This document shows positions 46,735 to 53,951 of a stretch of 64,000 bases of DNA, one piece after another. The stretch comes from Duganella sp. CF517 (GTDB taxonomy: Bacteria; Pseudomonadota; Gammaproteobacteria; Burkholderiales; Burkholderiaceae_D), in assembly GCF_900110275.1 (NCBI RefSeq), contig NZ_FODC01000009.1, positions 230,981 to 294,980 of the forward strand, in the 5' to 3' direction. The notes under the pieces are model-generated. The model saw nothing but the letters and a program-made list of their open reading frames with translations, searched no databases and was not told the origin of the DNA. Position numbers and translations under genes: made by a program. Positions within the stretch are counted from its first letter, which is position 1; each line of letters opens with the position of its first letter.

Positions 46735-48231
46735 TCAGAACTCCCCATCCAGGCCATCTTGCACTTGTTCGGCGGCGCGCAGCACGGCGCGCGCCTTGTT
46801 TTCGGTTTCCTGCCATTCCATCTCGGCGATCGAGTCGGCGACGATGCCGGCGGCGGCCTGCACGTACAGCATGCCGTCCTTGATCACGCCGGTGCGGATG
46901 GCGATGGCGACATCCATCTCGCCGCCGAACGACAGGTAGCCGCAGGCGCCGCCGTAGATGCCGCGCTTGGAGATTTCCAGTTCGTCGATCACCTCCATCG
47001 CGCGCACTTTCGGCGCGCCGGTCAGGGTGCCGGCCGGGAAGGTGGCGCGCAGCACGTCCAGGTTGGACAGGCCGTCTTTGAGCTTGCCCTCGACATTGGA
47101 GACGATGTGCTGCACATGCGAGTATTTTTCGATGACCAGGCGGTCGGTGACCTTGACGCTGCCGATCTCGGAGATGCGTCCCAGGTCATTGCGCGCCAGG
47201 TCGATCAGCATCACGTGTTCGGCGATTTCCTTCGGATCGGCCAGCAGTTCCCTGGCCAGTTCGGCGTCGCGTTCCGGCGTCGAGCCGCGCGGACGGGTGC
47301 CGGCGATCGGGCGCAGGGTGACCTTCTTTTCGCCGTCGGGCAGGGTCTCGTTGCGCACCAGGATCTCCGGCGACGCGCCGACGATCTGCATGTCGCCGAA
47401 ATTGTAGAAGTACATATACGGCGACGGATTGAGCGAGCGCAGCGCGCGGTAAAGCGTCAGCGGCGAATCGACGTACGGCTTGCGCAGGCGCTGGCCGATC
47501 TGCACCTGCATCAAGTCGCCGGCCATCACGTATTCGTGGGCCTTGGCGACCGCCTTCAGGTATTCCTCTTTCGGGAAGTCGCGGATGGTTTCGGTGCGCA
47601 CCGAGGCGCTGGTGACCGGCGCGTCGACGCCACGGCGCAGCATCATGCGCAGGTCCTTCAGGCGCTGGCGCGCCTTGCTGAAGGATTCGGGCTGCGTGGT
47701 GTCGGCGTAGACGATCAGATACAGCTTGCCGGACAGGTTGTCGATGACGGCCAGTTCCTCGGTCACCATCAGCTGGATGTCGGGCAGGCCCAGGTCGTCC
47801 TTGGGCTGCGTGTCGGCCAGGGTTTTCTCGATGTGGCGCACGGTGTCGTAGCCGAAGTAGCCGGCCAGGCCGCCGCAGAAGCGCGGCATGCCCGGACGCA
47901 GCGCCACTTTAAAGCGCTTCTGGTAGGCCTCGACGAATTCGAGCGGATTGCCTTCGTGGGTTTCGATCACGGCGCCGTTCTTGACGATCTCGGTGCGGGT
48001 GCCGAAGGTGCGCAGCACCGTGGTCGCCGGCAGGCCGATGAACGAGAAGCGGCCGAAACGCTCGCCGCCGACCACCGATTCGAGCAGGAAGGTGTTCTTG
48101 CCGGCGTTCTGGGTCTGGGCCAGTTTCAGGTACAGCGTGAGCGGGGTTTCGAGGTCGGCGAAGGCTTCGGCGATCAGCGGGACGCGGTTGTAGCCTTCGT
48201 TGGCCAACGATTTGAATTCGAGTTCGGTCAT
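46735..48231 (-). CDS. trpE: Anthranilate synthase component I
   Basis: A 498-residue chorismate-using enzyme. The C-terminal chorismate-binding domain has PIAGTRPRGSTPERD, DLARNDLGRIS, FPAGTLTGAPKVRAMEVIDELE and GGACGYLSFGGEMDVAIAIRT. The N-terminal part carries LLESVVGGERFGRFSFIG, the LLES tryptophan-feedback site, so allosteric inhibition is expected. GGAGA precedes ATG 48231. The 100 bases upstream hold an attenuator with a Trp-rich leader peptide (48331-48417). Confidence 0.97.
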   Translation of the reverse strand: MTELEFKSLANEGYNRVPLIAEAFADLETPLTLYLKLAQTQNAGKNTFLLESVVGGERFGRFSFIGLPATTVLRTFGTRTEIVKNGAVIETHEGNPLEFVEAYQKRFKVALRPGMPRFCGGLAGYFGYDTVRHIEKTLADTQPKDDLGLPDIQLMVTEELAVIDNLSGKLYLIVYADTTQPESFSKARQRLKDLRMMLRRGVDAPVTSASVRTETIRDFPKEEYLKAVAKAHEYVMAGDLMQVQIGQRLRKPYVDSPLTLYRALRSLNPSPYMYFYNFGDMQIVGASPEILVRNETLPDGEKKVTLRPIAGTRPRGSTPERDAELARELLADPKEIAEHVMLIDLARNDLGRISEIGSVKVTDRLVIEKYSHVQHIVSNVEGKLKDGLSNLDVLRATFPAGTLTGAPKVRAMEVIDELEISKRGIYGGACGYLSFGGEMDVAIAIRTGVIKDGMLYVQAAAGIVADSIAEMEWQETENKARAVLRAAEQVQDGLDGEF

Positions 48232-48282
48232 GTCTTCTCTCCATGCCGCCAAAGTATGGGTGTGGGTTGGCGGTGGTTTGTC

Positions 48283-48317
48283 AAAAAACCTGTCGGGTGC
48301 GCGTGCACGTGCGACAG
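48283..48317 (-). terminator. trp attenuator terminator
   Basis: On the minus strand CTGTCG (48312-48317) and CGACAG (48290-48295) form the outer stem. GTGC-ACGC-GCAC extends it inside, and GTTTTTT follows immediately (six T pairs at 48283-48288). It sits after the leader-peptide stop and 51 bases before trpE, where an attenuator terminator should be. Confidence 0.85.
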
Positions 48318-48358
48318 CAATCAGTTCGGCTTAGTTTTGCCAGGATTGCCAGCGTCGC
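48311..48358 (-). promoter_or_regulatory. trp antiterminator pairing region
   Basis: GCGAC and GCAATC inside the leader-peptide Trp-codon region (48354-48358 and 48344-48349) can pair with GATTGC and GTCGC (48317-48322 and 48311-48315) downstream of the leader stop. The downstream arm includes CTGTCG, the 5' arm of the terminator. The two structures are therefore mutually exclusive. Confidence 0.7.
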
Positions 48359-48417
48359 CAAAGCCAGGCCTCAATCGAGCCGGTTTGGTTGACATTGTGT
48401 TTTTTGATGGAAGACAT
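48331..48417 (-). CDS. trpL: trp operon leader peptide (attenuator)
   Basis: A 28-codon frame beginning ATG at 48417 and ending TAA at 48331. Its second half is WLWRRWQSWQN, with Trp at codons 18, 20, 23 and 26. Trp is normally about 1% of residues, so four in nine codons is a strong leader-peptide sign. It starts 26 bases after the gph stop. A terminator with a six-T tract and a competing antiterminator follow, then trpE. Ribosome stalling at the Trp codons when charged tRNA-Trp is scarce should favour trpE transcription. No good ribosome site precedes the ATG, which is the main weakness. Confidence 0.82.
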   Translation of the reverse strand: MSSIKKHNVNQTGSIEAWLWRRWQSWQN

Positions 48418-48443
48418 TCGGTCAGGTTTGGTTCAGCTAAAGG

Positions 48444-49145
48444 TTAATTTTGCGAACTTATGCGGCTTGCCGCGTCGAGCAGCGTGTCTACTATACCATC
48501 GGAATCGATCCCGTGTATAGACTGTCCGTGATTGTAACCGTAAGGCACCGTCAACACCGGGCAACCCGCAGCCCGGGCCGCTTGCGCGTCGTTCGACGAG
48601 TCGCCGATGGCCACCACCTGCGCCGGCGGCAGGTTGAAATCGGCGCACACGGTTTGCAGCGGCAGCGGATCGGGCTTTTTGCGCGGCAGCGAATCGCCGC
48701 CGTAGACCACGTCGAAAAAGCCGTCCAGGCCCTTGAGCTTGAGCAAGGGCGTGGTGAAGGCGATCGGCTTGTTGGTCACGCAGGCCAGGCGCAGGCCGCC
48801 GGCTTTCATCGCCGTCAGGCCTTCGATCACGTCCGGGTACAAGGTGCTGTGGTTGCCGTTGATACCCAGGTAATGGCGCTGGTAGGCGTCCATCGCCGCG
48901 TCGAAGCGCTGCTCCACGCCGGCCGCGTCCGCTTGCAGCGCCAACACGGAGCGGATCAGGTTCTCGGATCCCTTCCCGACCATCAGCGCGATTTGCTCTT
49001 GCTCGATGGATTCGAGGCCCAGTTCCTTCAGCATGCCGTTGATCGCCACGTGGAAGTCGGGCATCGTGTCCAGCATGGTGCCGTCGAGGTCGATGATTGC
49101 GGCGCGCACGCCTGCCAGTGGGGACAGTTTCAGATTGGCGGACAT
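48444..49145 (-). CDS. gph: Phosphoglycolate phosphatase (HAD family)
   Basis: A 233-residue HAD hydrolase. The motifs are DLDGTMLDTMPD (I, Asp nucleophile), VTNKP (II), a Lys in RKKPDPLPLQ (III) and VAIGDSSNDAQAARAAG (IV). With rpe and trpEG it forms the conserved betaproteobacterial rpe-gph-trp order, which supports phosphoglycolate phosphatase over other HAD activities. The enzyme removes phosphate from 2-phosphoglycolate. I chose ATG 49145; an ATG three codons earlier overlaps the ribosome site GAGGA. A hairpin with seven T residues lies directly upstream. Confidence 0.9.
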   Translation of the reverse strand: MSANLKLSPLAGVRAAIIDLDGTMLDTMPDFHVAINGMLKELGLESIEQEQIALMVGKGSENLIRSVLALQADAAGVEQRFDAAMDAYQRHYLGINGNHSTLYPDVIEGLTAMKAGGLRLACVTNKPIAFTTPLLKLKGLDGFFDVVYGGDSLPRKKPDPLPLQTVCADFNLPPAQVVAIGDSSNDAQAARAAGCPVLTVPYGYNHGQSIHGIDSDGIVDTLLDAASRISSQN

Positions 49146-49171
49146 TGGGTGCATTTCCTCGGAGCTAAGGC

Positions 49172-49203
49172 AAAAAAAGCGGTATGCCCGATAGGTATGC
49201 CGC
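49172..49203 (-). terminator. Terminator-like hairpin just upstream of gph
   Basis: On the minus strand GCGGCATACC (49194-49203) and GGCATACCGC (49179-49188) form an 8-of-10 stem with loop TATCG, followed by seven T residues (49172-49178). It ends 27 bases before the gph start. It may end the upstream ADP-ribosylglycohydrolase transcript or attenuate gph. Confidence 0.7.
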
Positions 49204-49216
49204 CGGCTGGAGGATA

Positions 49217-49222
49217 AGTATA
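49217..49222 (-). promoter_or_regulatory. Possible -10 element upstream of the gph hairpin
   Basis: TATACT on the minus strand lies 14 bases upstream of the hairpin at 49172-49203. A start near 49210 would place the hairpin in a 65-base gph leader. The matching -35 is weak. Confidence 0.4.
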
Positions 49223-49287
49223 GCGGAGCGTGGCCAAACCCATCCATCCCGCTGCTTTTTTCAGGCCGCGCGATTGTGGACTGGCAT

Positions 49288-50319
49288 TTAGTCCGCAGCG
49301 GCCGCCGCTTCCACATGACGCGCGTTTTCGGTTTTTGCTTGAAGCAGATCCTGGGGGAAATGATAGGCCGCTTGTAATTTGTAGAGCTTGCGGATCCAGT
49401 CGAACGGCAGCTCCATCTCCCCATAGAAAGCGCCGGCCAGCTGGCCATACACGGCGCCGACAGTGTCGGAGTCATTGGCCAGGTTGACCGCTTCCAGGGC
49501 GCCACTTCGGAAGTCATCGTTTCGATAAAATGCCCATAGTGCGGCCTCCAAGGTATCGATGACATAGCCGGATGAGGAAATCTGGTCGCGGCTCTTGTTT
49601 TTGTACGAGCCCAGCGCGATTTTTTTCACGGACGGCGTCAGCGGATGCTGATCCCAGTAGTCCGGCGCGGGTGCATACAATCCGTCCAGAATTTTCCCTT
49701 TGCTTTCGCCATTGAGCGCGCCGTAAAGAAGCGCGGCAAAGTAACGGCATGCATCAACCGCCTCGACCGCCTTGTGCGTCAATTTTGAGCTTTCGGCCGC
49801 AAAATGGACGGTGCGTTGAAAGTCGTCCGAATAGAAGATCGGTATTGGCGCGAGCCTCATCAAAGAGCCGTTTCCAGCGGTTTTAGGGTGCGCGCTGCCC
49901 GAATATGGCTCGCCGGTGCGGAGGTAGTTTTCGATCGCCTGCCGGGTCGCATTGCCAATGTCAAAACACTCTTCGGTTGAGCTGAACGCTCCATAGCGAT
50001 ACCAGAGCGAATAACATTCCATCATATGCCTGGCATCGAAGCCGACGCATTTGGACAGACTGTAGGCGGTGCAGAAGGCGAGGCTGCTGTCGTCGGTCCA
50101 GTAGCCGCGCTCAAGATTGAAAGGGCCGCCTTTTTCGAGGTCCGATACGTGCTTGGTATCCCGCTTACTAAACTCCAGTGGCATCCCTAGCGCATCCCCA
50201 AGCATCAGCCCTAAGAGTGCCCCCCGCGAGCGGTCCGCTAGAGGAAATGAGTCCGCACCTGTCTCACGCAAGAAGTTGTTTAACGCACTCTTGCCCGCAT
50301 TATCGTCACGTAGATCCAA
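49288..50319 (-). CDS. ADP-ribosylglycohydrolase family protein
   Basis: A 343-residue DraG/ADPRH-type hydrolase that would remove ADP-ribose from proteins or small molecules. Family motifs are GALLGLMLGDALGMPLEF, the metal site WTDDSSLAF, GNGSLMRLAP and ANDSDTVGAVYGQLAGAFYG. These include the expected acidic magnesium ligands. GC content is lower than the neighbours, and the gene interrupts the usual rpe-gph adjacency, so it was probably inserted. The start is uncertain: TTG 50319 has no ribosome site. A 40-codon frame ending 23 bases upstream may be its original N-terminus, separated by a frameshift. Confidence 0.85.
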   Translation of the reverse strand: MDLRDDNAGKSALNNFLRETGADSFPLADRSRGALLGLMLGDALGMPLEFSKRDTKHVSDLEKGGPFNLERGYWTDDSSLAFCTAYSLSKCVGFDARHMMECYSLWYRYGAFSSTEECFDIGNATRQAIENYLRTGEPYSGSAHPKTAGNGSLMRLAPIPIFYSDDFQRTVHFAAESSKLTHKAVEAVDACRYFAALLYGALNGESKGKILDGLYAPAPDYWDQHPLTPSVKKIALGSYKNKSRDQISSSGYVIDTLEAALWAFYRNDDFRSGALEAVNLANDSDTVGAVYGQLAGAFYGEMELPFDWIRKLYKLQAAYHFPQDLLQAKTENARHVEAAAAAD

Positions 50320-50342
50320 ATAATTTTCGAGCCAGGGTGTTT

Positions 50343-50465
50343 TCAGTTTGTCCTGTCATGCGAGCGAATTGGATAAAAACCCATGTCTTCCGGATATTTT
50401 TTCTGCTTTTCCGGTGCTCGATTAATTTGCTCTAGAGCAGCTTCTGTGTTTTTATCGGCAGTCAT
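50343..50465 (-). CDS. Small 40-residue protein or detached N-terminus of the ADP-ribosylglycohydrolase
   Basis: A 40-codon frame with an excellent ribosome site (GGAGG, seven bases before ATG 50465). It is polar and starts MTADKNTEAALEQINRAPEK. It ends PIRSHDRTN. In the -1 frame just after this point the sequence continues KLKTPWLENYLDL directly into the ADP-ribosylglycohydrolase frame without a stop. It is either a separate small protein of unknown function or the N-terminus of the downstream gene, cut off by a one-base change near 50345-50355. Confidence 0.55.
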   Translation of the reverse strand: MTADKNTEAALEQINRAPEKQKKYPEDMGFYPIRSHDRTN

Positions 50466-50793
50466 TGAATTTCCTCCAAACTTCAAGATGCTGGTTGTCG
50501 TAGCATCATGTTCACGAGGCCCTTAAGAGCCCTTTGACGCCGTCCAATGGACTTGCTATCGCATCTGCGATCGTTGCGCCTGCCTTGCCGCAACTCGCCA
50601 ACGGGCTCGCTCTTTCATTCCCGACTGCTTGTCCGTGTGCGCTATGCTGGCATTGGATAAGGCGTGAAATTTTGAGCAGGCACAAGCGCTGGTGGATTCG
50701 AGGCGATCTTTGCGTTCTGGATGCGGGAAATGCTACAGCGGGAGGGGACGGGCAGGGTGGCGCGGCCGCGCCACCCGAAGTCGTGCTAGAGGA
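50466..50793. other. Intergenic region, likely edge of inserted DNA
   Basis: These 328 bases hold no supported gene. The part from 50466 to about 50550 is AT-richer and should contain the promoter for the small frame and ADP-ribosylglycohydrolase. At 50755-50776 there is a perfect 22-bp palindrome (arms GGGTGGCGCGG and its complement) 18 bases after the rpe stop. Confidence 0.5.
50755..50776. repeat. Perfect 22-bp palindrome after rpe
   Basis: GGGTGGCGCGG (50755-50765) is followed directly by its reverse complement (50766-50776). As RNA it would be a very stable hairpin just after the rpe stop. It lacks a T tract, so it may be a factor-aided terminator or an mRNA end stabiliser. Confidence 0.8.
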
Positions 50794-51459
50794 TCAGAGC
50801 GCCGCCAAATTGGCGCGCATGGCGTCGATGACGGCCTTGTAGTCCGGCTGGCCGAAGATGGCCGAGCCCGCCACGAAGGTGTCGGCGCCGGCCGCCGCCG
50901 CCGCCGCGATGTTGTCGATCTTGATGCCGCCGTCGACTTCCAGCATGATGTCGCGGCCCGAGTCGTCGATCAGGCGGCGCGCCTCGGCGATCTTCTTGAG
51001 CGCCTGCGGAATGAAGGACTGGCCGCCGAAGCCGGGGTTGACCGACATGATCAGGATCATGTCGATCTTGTCCATGACGTGTTCCAGATAGCTCAGCGGG
51101 GTGGCCGGGTTGAACACCAGGCCGGCCTTGCAGCCGTGGTCGCGGATCAGTTGCAGCGAGCGGTCGATGTGCTCGGAGCCCTCCGGGTGGAAGGTGATGA
51201 TGTTGGCACCGGCCTTGGCGAAGTCCGGAATGAGGCGGTCGACCGGCTTGACCATCAGGTGCACGTCGATCGGCACGTCCACGTGCGGGCGGATCGCCTG
51301 GCACACCAGCGGGCCGATGGTCAGGTTCGGAACATAATGGTTGTCCATCACGTCGAAGTGGATGATGTCGGCGCCGGCGGCGACGACATTGCGCACCTCT
51401 TCACCCAGACGGGCGAAGTCGGCGGACAGGATGCTGGGGGCGATACGGAAATTGGACAT
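50794..51459 (-). CDS. rpe: Ribulose-phosphate 3-epimerase
   Basis: A 221-residue TIM-barrel enzyme of the pentose phosphate pathway that interconverts ribulose 5-phosphate and xylulose 5-phosphate. Motifs are IAPSILSADF, IHFDVMDNHYVPNLT (metal ligands), VDVHLMV, MSVNPGFGGQSFIP and EVDGGIK. It is divergent from apaG. In relatives rpe directly precedes gph; here about 1.6 kb with an ADP-ribosylglycohydrolase gene lies between them. Confidence 0.97.
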   Translation of the reverse strand: MSNFRIAPSILSADFARLGEEVRNVVAAGADIIHFDVMDNHYVPNLTIGPLVCQAIRPHVDVPIDVHLMVKPVDRLIPDFAKAGANIITFHPEGSEHIDRSLQLIRDHGCKAGLVFNPATPLSYLEHVMDKIDMILIMSVNPGFGGQSFIPQALKKIAEARRLIDDSGRDIMLEVDGGIKIDNIAAAAAAGADTFVAGSAIFGQPDYKAVIDAMRANLAAL

Positions 51460-51520
51460 GACGTGAGGCCTGCATTAAAAAGATGCGCTATTTTACGCTG
51501 CCGTGCGCGCCCGCGCCCGT

Positions 51521-51553
51521 TTTCAGCCTGCTTTCAGCCTGGTTTCAGCCTCA
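51521..51553 (+). repeat. Triple 11-bp tandem repeat between rpe and apaG
   Basis: TTTCAGCCTGC (51521-51531), TTTCAGCCTGG (51532-51542) and TTTCAGCCTCA (51543-51553) lie in a row in the divergent promoter region. The 11-bp period matches one helical turn, so a regulator site is possible, but simple slippage duplication is equally likely. Confidence 0.8.
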
Positions 51554-51657
51554 CGCCGCTTGCACCCGTTGCCGATTTGCGGTGCAATGGGGGCCTGACG
51601 ATATACAATCGCAATTGATCTCATTACGACCCCACGCCTCAGCCTTAAGGAATTTCG

Positions 51658-52032
51658 ATGGCAACTTATGAATTTACTGTGTCGGTCAGAACCCAGTACC
51701 TGCCGGATCAATCCGATCCGGAACGCACCAACTTCGTGTTCACCTATTCGATCACGATCAAGAACACCGGCACCGTCGCCGCGCAACTGATTTCGCGCCA
51801 CTGGGTCATCACCGACGCCAACAACCACATCGAAGAGGTGCGCGGACTGGGCGTGGTCGGCCATCAGCCGTTGCTGCAGCCGGGCGAGCATTTCGAATAC
51901 ACCAGCGGCACCGCGCTGCAAACCCAGCAGGGCTCGATGGTCGGCGAATACTTCTGCGTGGCCGAGGACGGCCATCAGTTCGAAGCCAAGATCCCCGAGT
52001 TCGTGCTGTCGCTGCCACGCACGCTCCATTGA
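51658..52032 (+). CDS. apaG: ApaG domain protein
   Basis: A 124-residue single-domain protein with a fibronectin-III-like ApaG/DUF525 fold. The signature is FVFTYSITIKNTGTVAAQLISRHWVITDANNHIEEVRGLGVVGHQPLLQPGE, quoted here as an approximate run in parts, with GTALQTQQGSMVGEY following. ApaG has been linked to cobalt/magnesium efflux phenotypes and its biochemical role is unclear. AAGGAATTTCG precedes the ATG. It is divergent from rpe and convergent with a 43-residue membrane protein gene. Confidence 0.95.
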   Translation: MATYEFTVSVRTQYLPDQSDPERTNFVFTYSITIKNTGTVAAQLISRHWVITDANNHIEEVRGLGVVGHQPLLQPGEHFEYTSGTALQTQQGSMVGEYFCVAEDGHQFEAKIPEFVLSLPRTLH

Positions 52033-52065
52033 TCCAGCGGGTTTGCGGCCGCGCCGCCTCTCCCG

Positions 52066-52197
52066 TTATTTCGGATCGTCATGCCGTTCGGGCGGGGGCA
52101 ACTTCCTGGTTTTGCCTTTGCCCTGGTACATCGTCCACCAGACGATGAAGACCAGCAGGAAAAACGCCACGCATGCTTCCAATATCACTACCCACAT
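52066..52197 (-). CDS. Small 43-residue single-helix membrane protein
   Basis: The frame reads MWVVILEACVAFFLLVFIVW, then WTMYQGKGKTRKLPPPERHD and DPK. There is one transmembrane helix followed by a basic, Pro-rich cytosolic tail. AAGGA lies six bases before the ATG at 52197. It is divergent from mltA with only 10 bases between the two start codons, so each ribosome site lies inside or next to the other gene's start. No family is recognised. The good ribosome site and clean helix-tail design support a real gene. Confidence 0.65.
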   Translation of the reverse strand: MWVVILEACVAFFLLVFIVWWTMYQGKGKTRKLPPPERHDDPK

Positions 52198-52207
52198 AGC
52201 TATCCTT

Positions 52208-53422
52208 ATGTCATTTACACGTCGTAGTCTACTCGTTCCGCTGTCCGTCGTCGCGCTTTCGCTGGCCGCCTGCACCACCACGCCGATCCCGCCGGAAAAG
52301 CCGGCCGGACAGCCGACCCCGCCGGCCGTGCCCGCCACGCCGTCGACGCCGCCGGTCCCGACCGTGCCGGCCGCGCCCGGTGCGCTGCGGATGGTGCCGG
52401 CCACCTTCGCCGCGCTGCCCGGCTGGGACCGCGACGACGTGCGCGCCGCCTGGCCGGCCTTCATGTCCTCGTGCGCCGTGCTGGTCAAGCAGCCGCAATG
52501 GAAGGAATCGTGCTCGATCGCGCGCGGCGTCAACGCCGCCGACGACAAGGCCATCCGCACCTTCTTCGAGGCGTTCATGGTGCCCAACCAGGTGATCGCG
52601 CCGGACGGCGCCACCGATGGGCTGGTCACCGGCTATTACGAGCCGCTGCTGCGCGGCGCCCGCAAAAAGGGCGGGCCGTATCAAACGCCGCTGTTTAAGG
52701 TGCCGGACGACATGGTCACGATCGACCTGGCCGGCGTCTATCCGGAGCTCAAGGGCATGCGCCTGCGCGGCAAGCTGGTGGGCAAGAAGGTGGTGCCGTA
52801 CGCGACCCGCGCCGAGATCGAGAAGGCCGATTTCACCGGCAAGGAATTGCTGTGGGTGGACGATCCGGTGGAATCGTTCTTCCTGCAGGTGCAGGGGTCG
52901 GGCCGCGTGCAGCTGACCGATACGCAGGAAACGGTGCGCGTGGCGTACGCCGACCAGAACGGCCATCCGTACAAATCGATCGGCAAGTATCTGGTGGAGA
53001 AGGGCGAGCTGACGCTGGAACAGGCGTCGGCGCAGGGCATCAAGGCCTGGATCGCCGGCCACCCGACCCGCATGCAGGAACTGTTCAATGCGAACCCGAG
53101 CTATGTGTTCTTCAAGGAAGAAAAGCTGCCGGACCCGAAGGTCGGGCCGAAGGGCGCGCAGGGCGTGCCGCTGACGCCGCAGCGTTCGGTGGCGATCGAC
53201 GCCTCGCAACTGCCGCTGGGCGCGCCGATGTTCCTGGCCACCACGATGCCGAACAGCGATATTCCGCTGCAACGCCTGGTGATGGCGCAGGATACCGGCG
53301 GCGCCATCCGTGGCGCGATCCGGGTCGATTACTTCTTCGGCTTCGGCACGGAGGCGGCGGAAAACGCCGGCCGCATGAAGCAGCGCGGCAATGTCTGGGT
53401 GTTGTTGCCCAAGCAGCCCTGA
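52208..53422 (+). CDS. mltA: Membrane-bound lytic murein transglycosylase A
   Basis: A 404-residue outer-membrane lipoprotein that cleaves peptidoglycan glycan strands. The lipoprotein signal is FTRRSLLVPLSVVALSLAAC with lipobox LAAC. A long Pro/Thr linker follows (residues 25-60). The MltA core has GLVTGYYEPLLRGARKK, FFLQVQGSGRV and the 3D domain with VMAQDTGGAIRGAIRVDYFFGFG, whose Asp residues include the catalytic acid. ATG 52208 gives the correct lipoprotein start although its ribosome site is poor. An ATG 20 codons upstream would give an unnatural n-region. Confidence 0.95.
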   Translation: MSFTRRSLLVPLSVVALSLAACTTTPIPPEKPAGQPTPPAVPATPSTPPVPTVPAAPGALRMVPATFAALPGWDRDDVRAAWPAFMSSCAVLVKQPQWKESCSIARGVNAADDKAIRTFFEAFMVPNQVIAPDGATDGLVTGYYEPLLRGARKKGGPYQTPLFKVPDDMVTIDLAGVYPELKGMRLRGKLVGKKVVPYATRAEIEKADFTGKELLWVDDPVESFFLQVQGSGRVQLTDTQETVRVAYADQNGHPYKSIGKYLVEKGELTLEQASAQGIKAWIAGHPTRMQELFNANPSYVFFKEEKLPDPKVGPKGAQGVPLTPQRSVAIDASQLPLGAPMFLATTMPNSDIPLQRLVMAQDTGGAIRGAIRVDYFFGFGTEAAENAGRMKQRGNVWVLLPKQP

Positions 53423-53434
53423 GGCCGGGGAGCG

Positions 53435-53872
53435 CTAGCGCAACACCAACACCGGCAAGGTCGTGTGCGCCAGCACCTTGTCGGTCTGGCTGCCCAGCAG
53501 CAGCTTGTTAATACCCTTGTGCCCGTGCGACGCCATCATGATCAGGTCGCAGTCGAATTTTTTCGCCGCCTCGACGATTTCCTCGTACGGGGTGTGCGAC
53601 ACCGAGATCACCCCTTCGAATGGAATATCGGCGGCGCGCGCGGCCGCCGCCACCTTGTCGATGTAGGCGCGCGCGGCTTCCTGCATCTTGACGGCGAACT
53701 GGCCGGAGTCGATCACGGCGCCGCCATCGCCCATCGACGCCAGTGGCAAGGGCTGGATCACGGTGATGCTGACGATCTTGGCGCGATGCAGTTTGGCGAA
53801 CTCGACCGCCGTCGCGGTCGCCTTGTCCGACAAGTCGGAGCCGTCGGTCGGCAGTAATATGGTGTTGAACAT
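53435..53872 (-). CDS. Universal stress protein (UspA family)
   Basis: A 145-residue single-domain USP. It starts MFNTILLPTDGSDLSDKA and has the ATP-binding type motif GHKGINKLLLGSQTDKVL (G-2x-G-9x-G-S/T) with preceding LIMMASHG. Such proteins form dimers and respond to stress or growth arrest. It is convergent with mltA and sits downstream of an MFS exporter on the same strand, with 79 bases between them. Confidence 0.93.
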   Translation of the reverse strand: MFNTILLPTDGSDLSDKATATAVEFAKLHRAKIVSITVIQPLPLASMGDGGAVIDSGQFAVKMQEAARAYIDKVAAAARAADIPFEGVISVSHTPYEEIVEAAKKFDCDLIMMASHGHKGINKLLLGSQTDKVLAHTTLPVLVLR

Positions 53873-53951
53873 GGCGCACTCCTATCGGGATCGGTTGATA
53901 CGGGAGTGAGCGTACTGGCTTGGCCGGATTTCCGGCGCACGGTAGGGCCGC

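Noticed and set aside
50365..50450. Programmed -1 frameshift at the A-run in the 40-codon frame
   Set aside because: The run is in the wrong phase for an X-XXY-YYZ slip, and the -1 frame meets a TGA before joining the downstream gene. A simple indel further on explains the data better.
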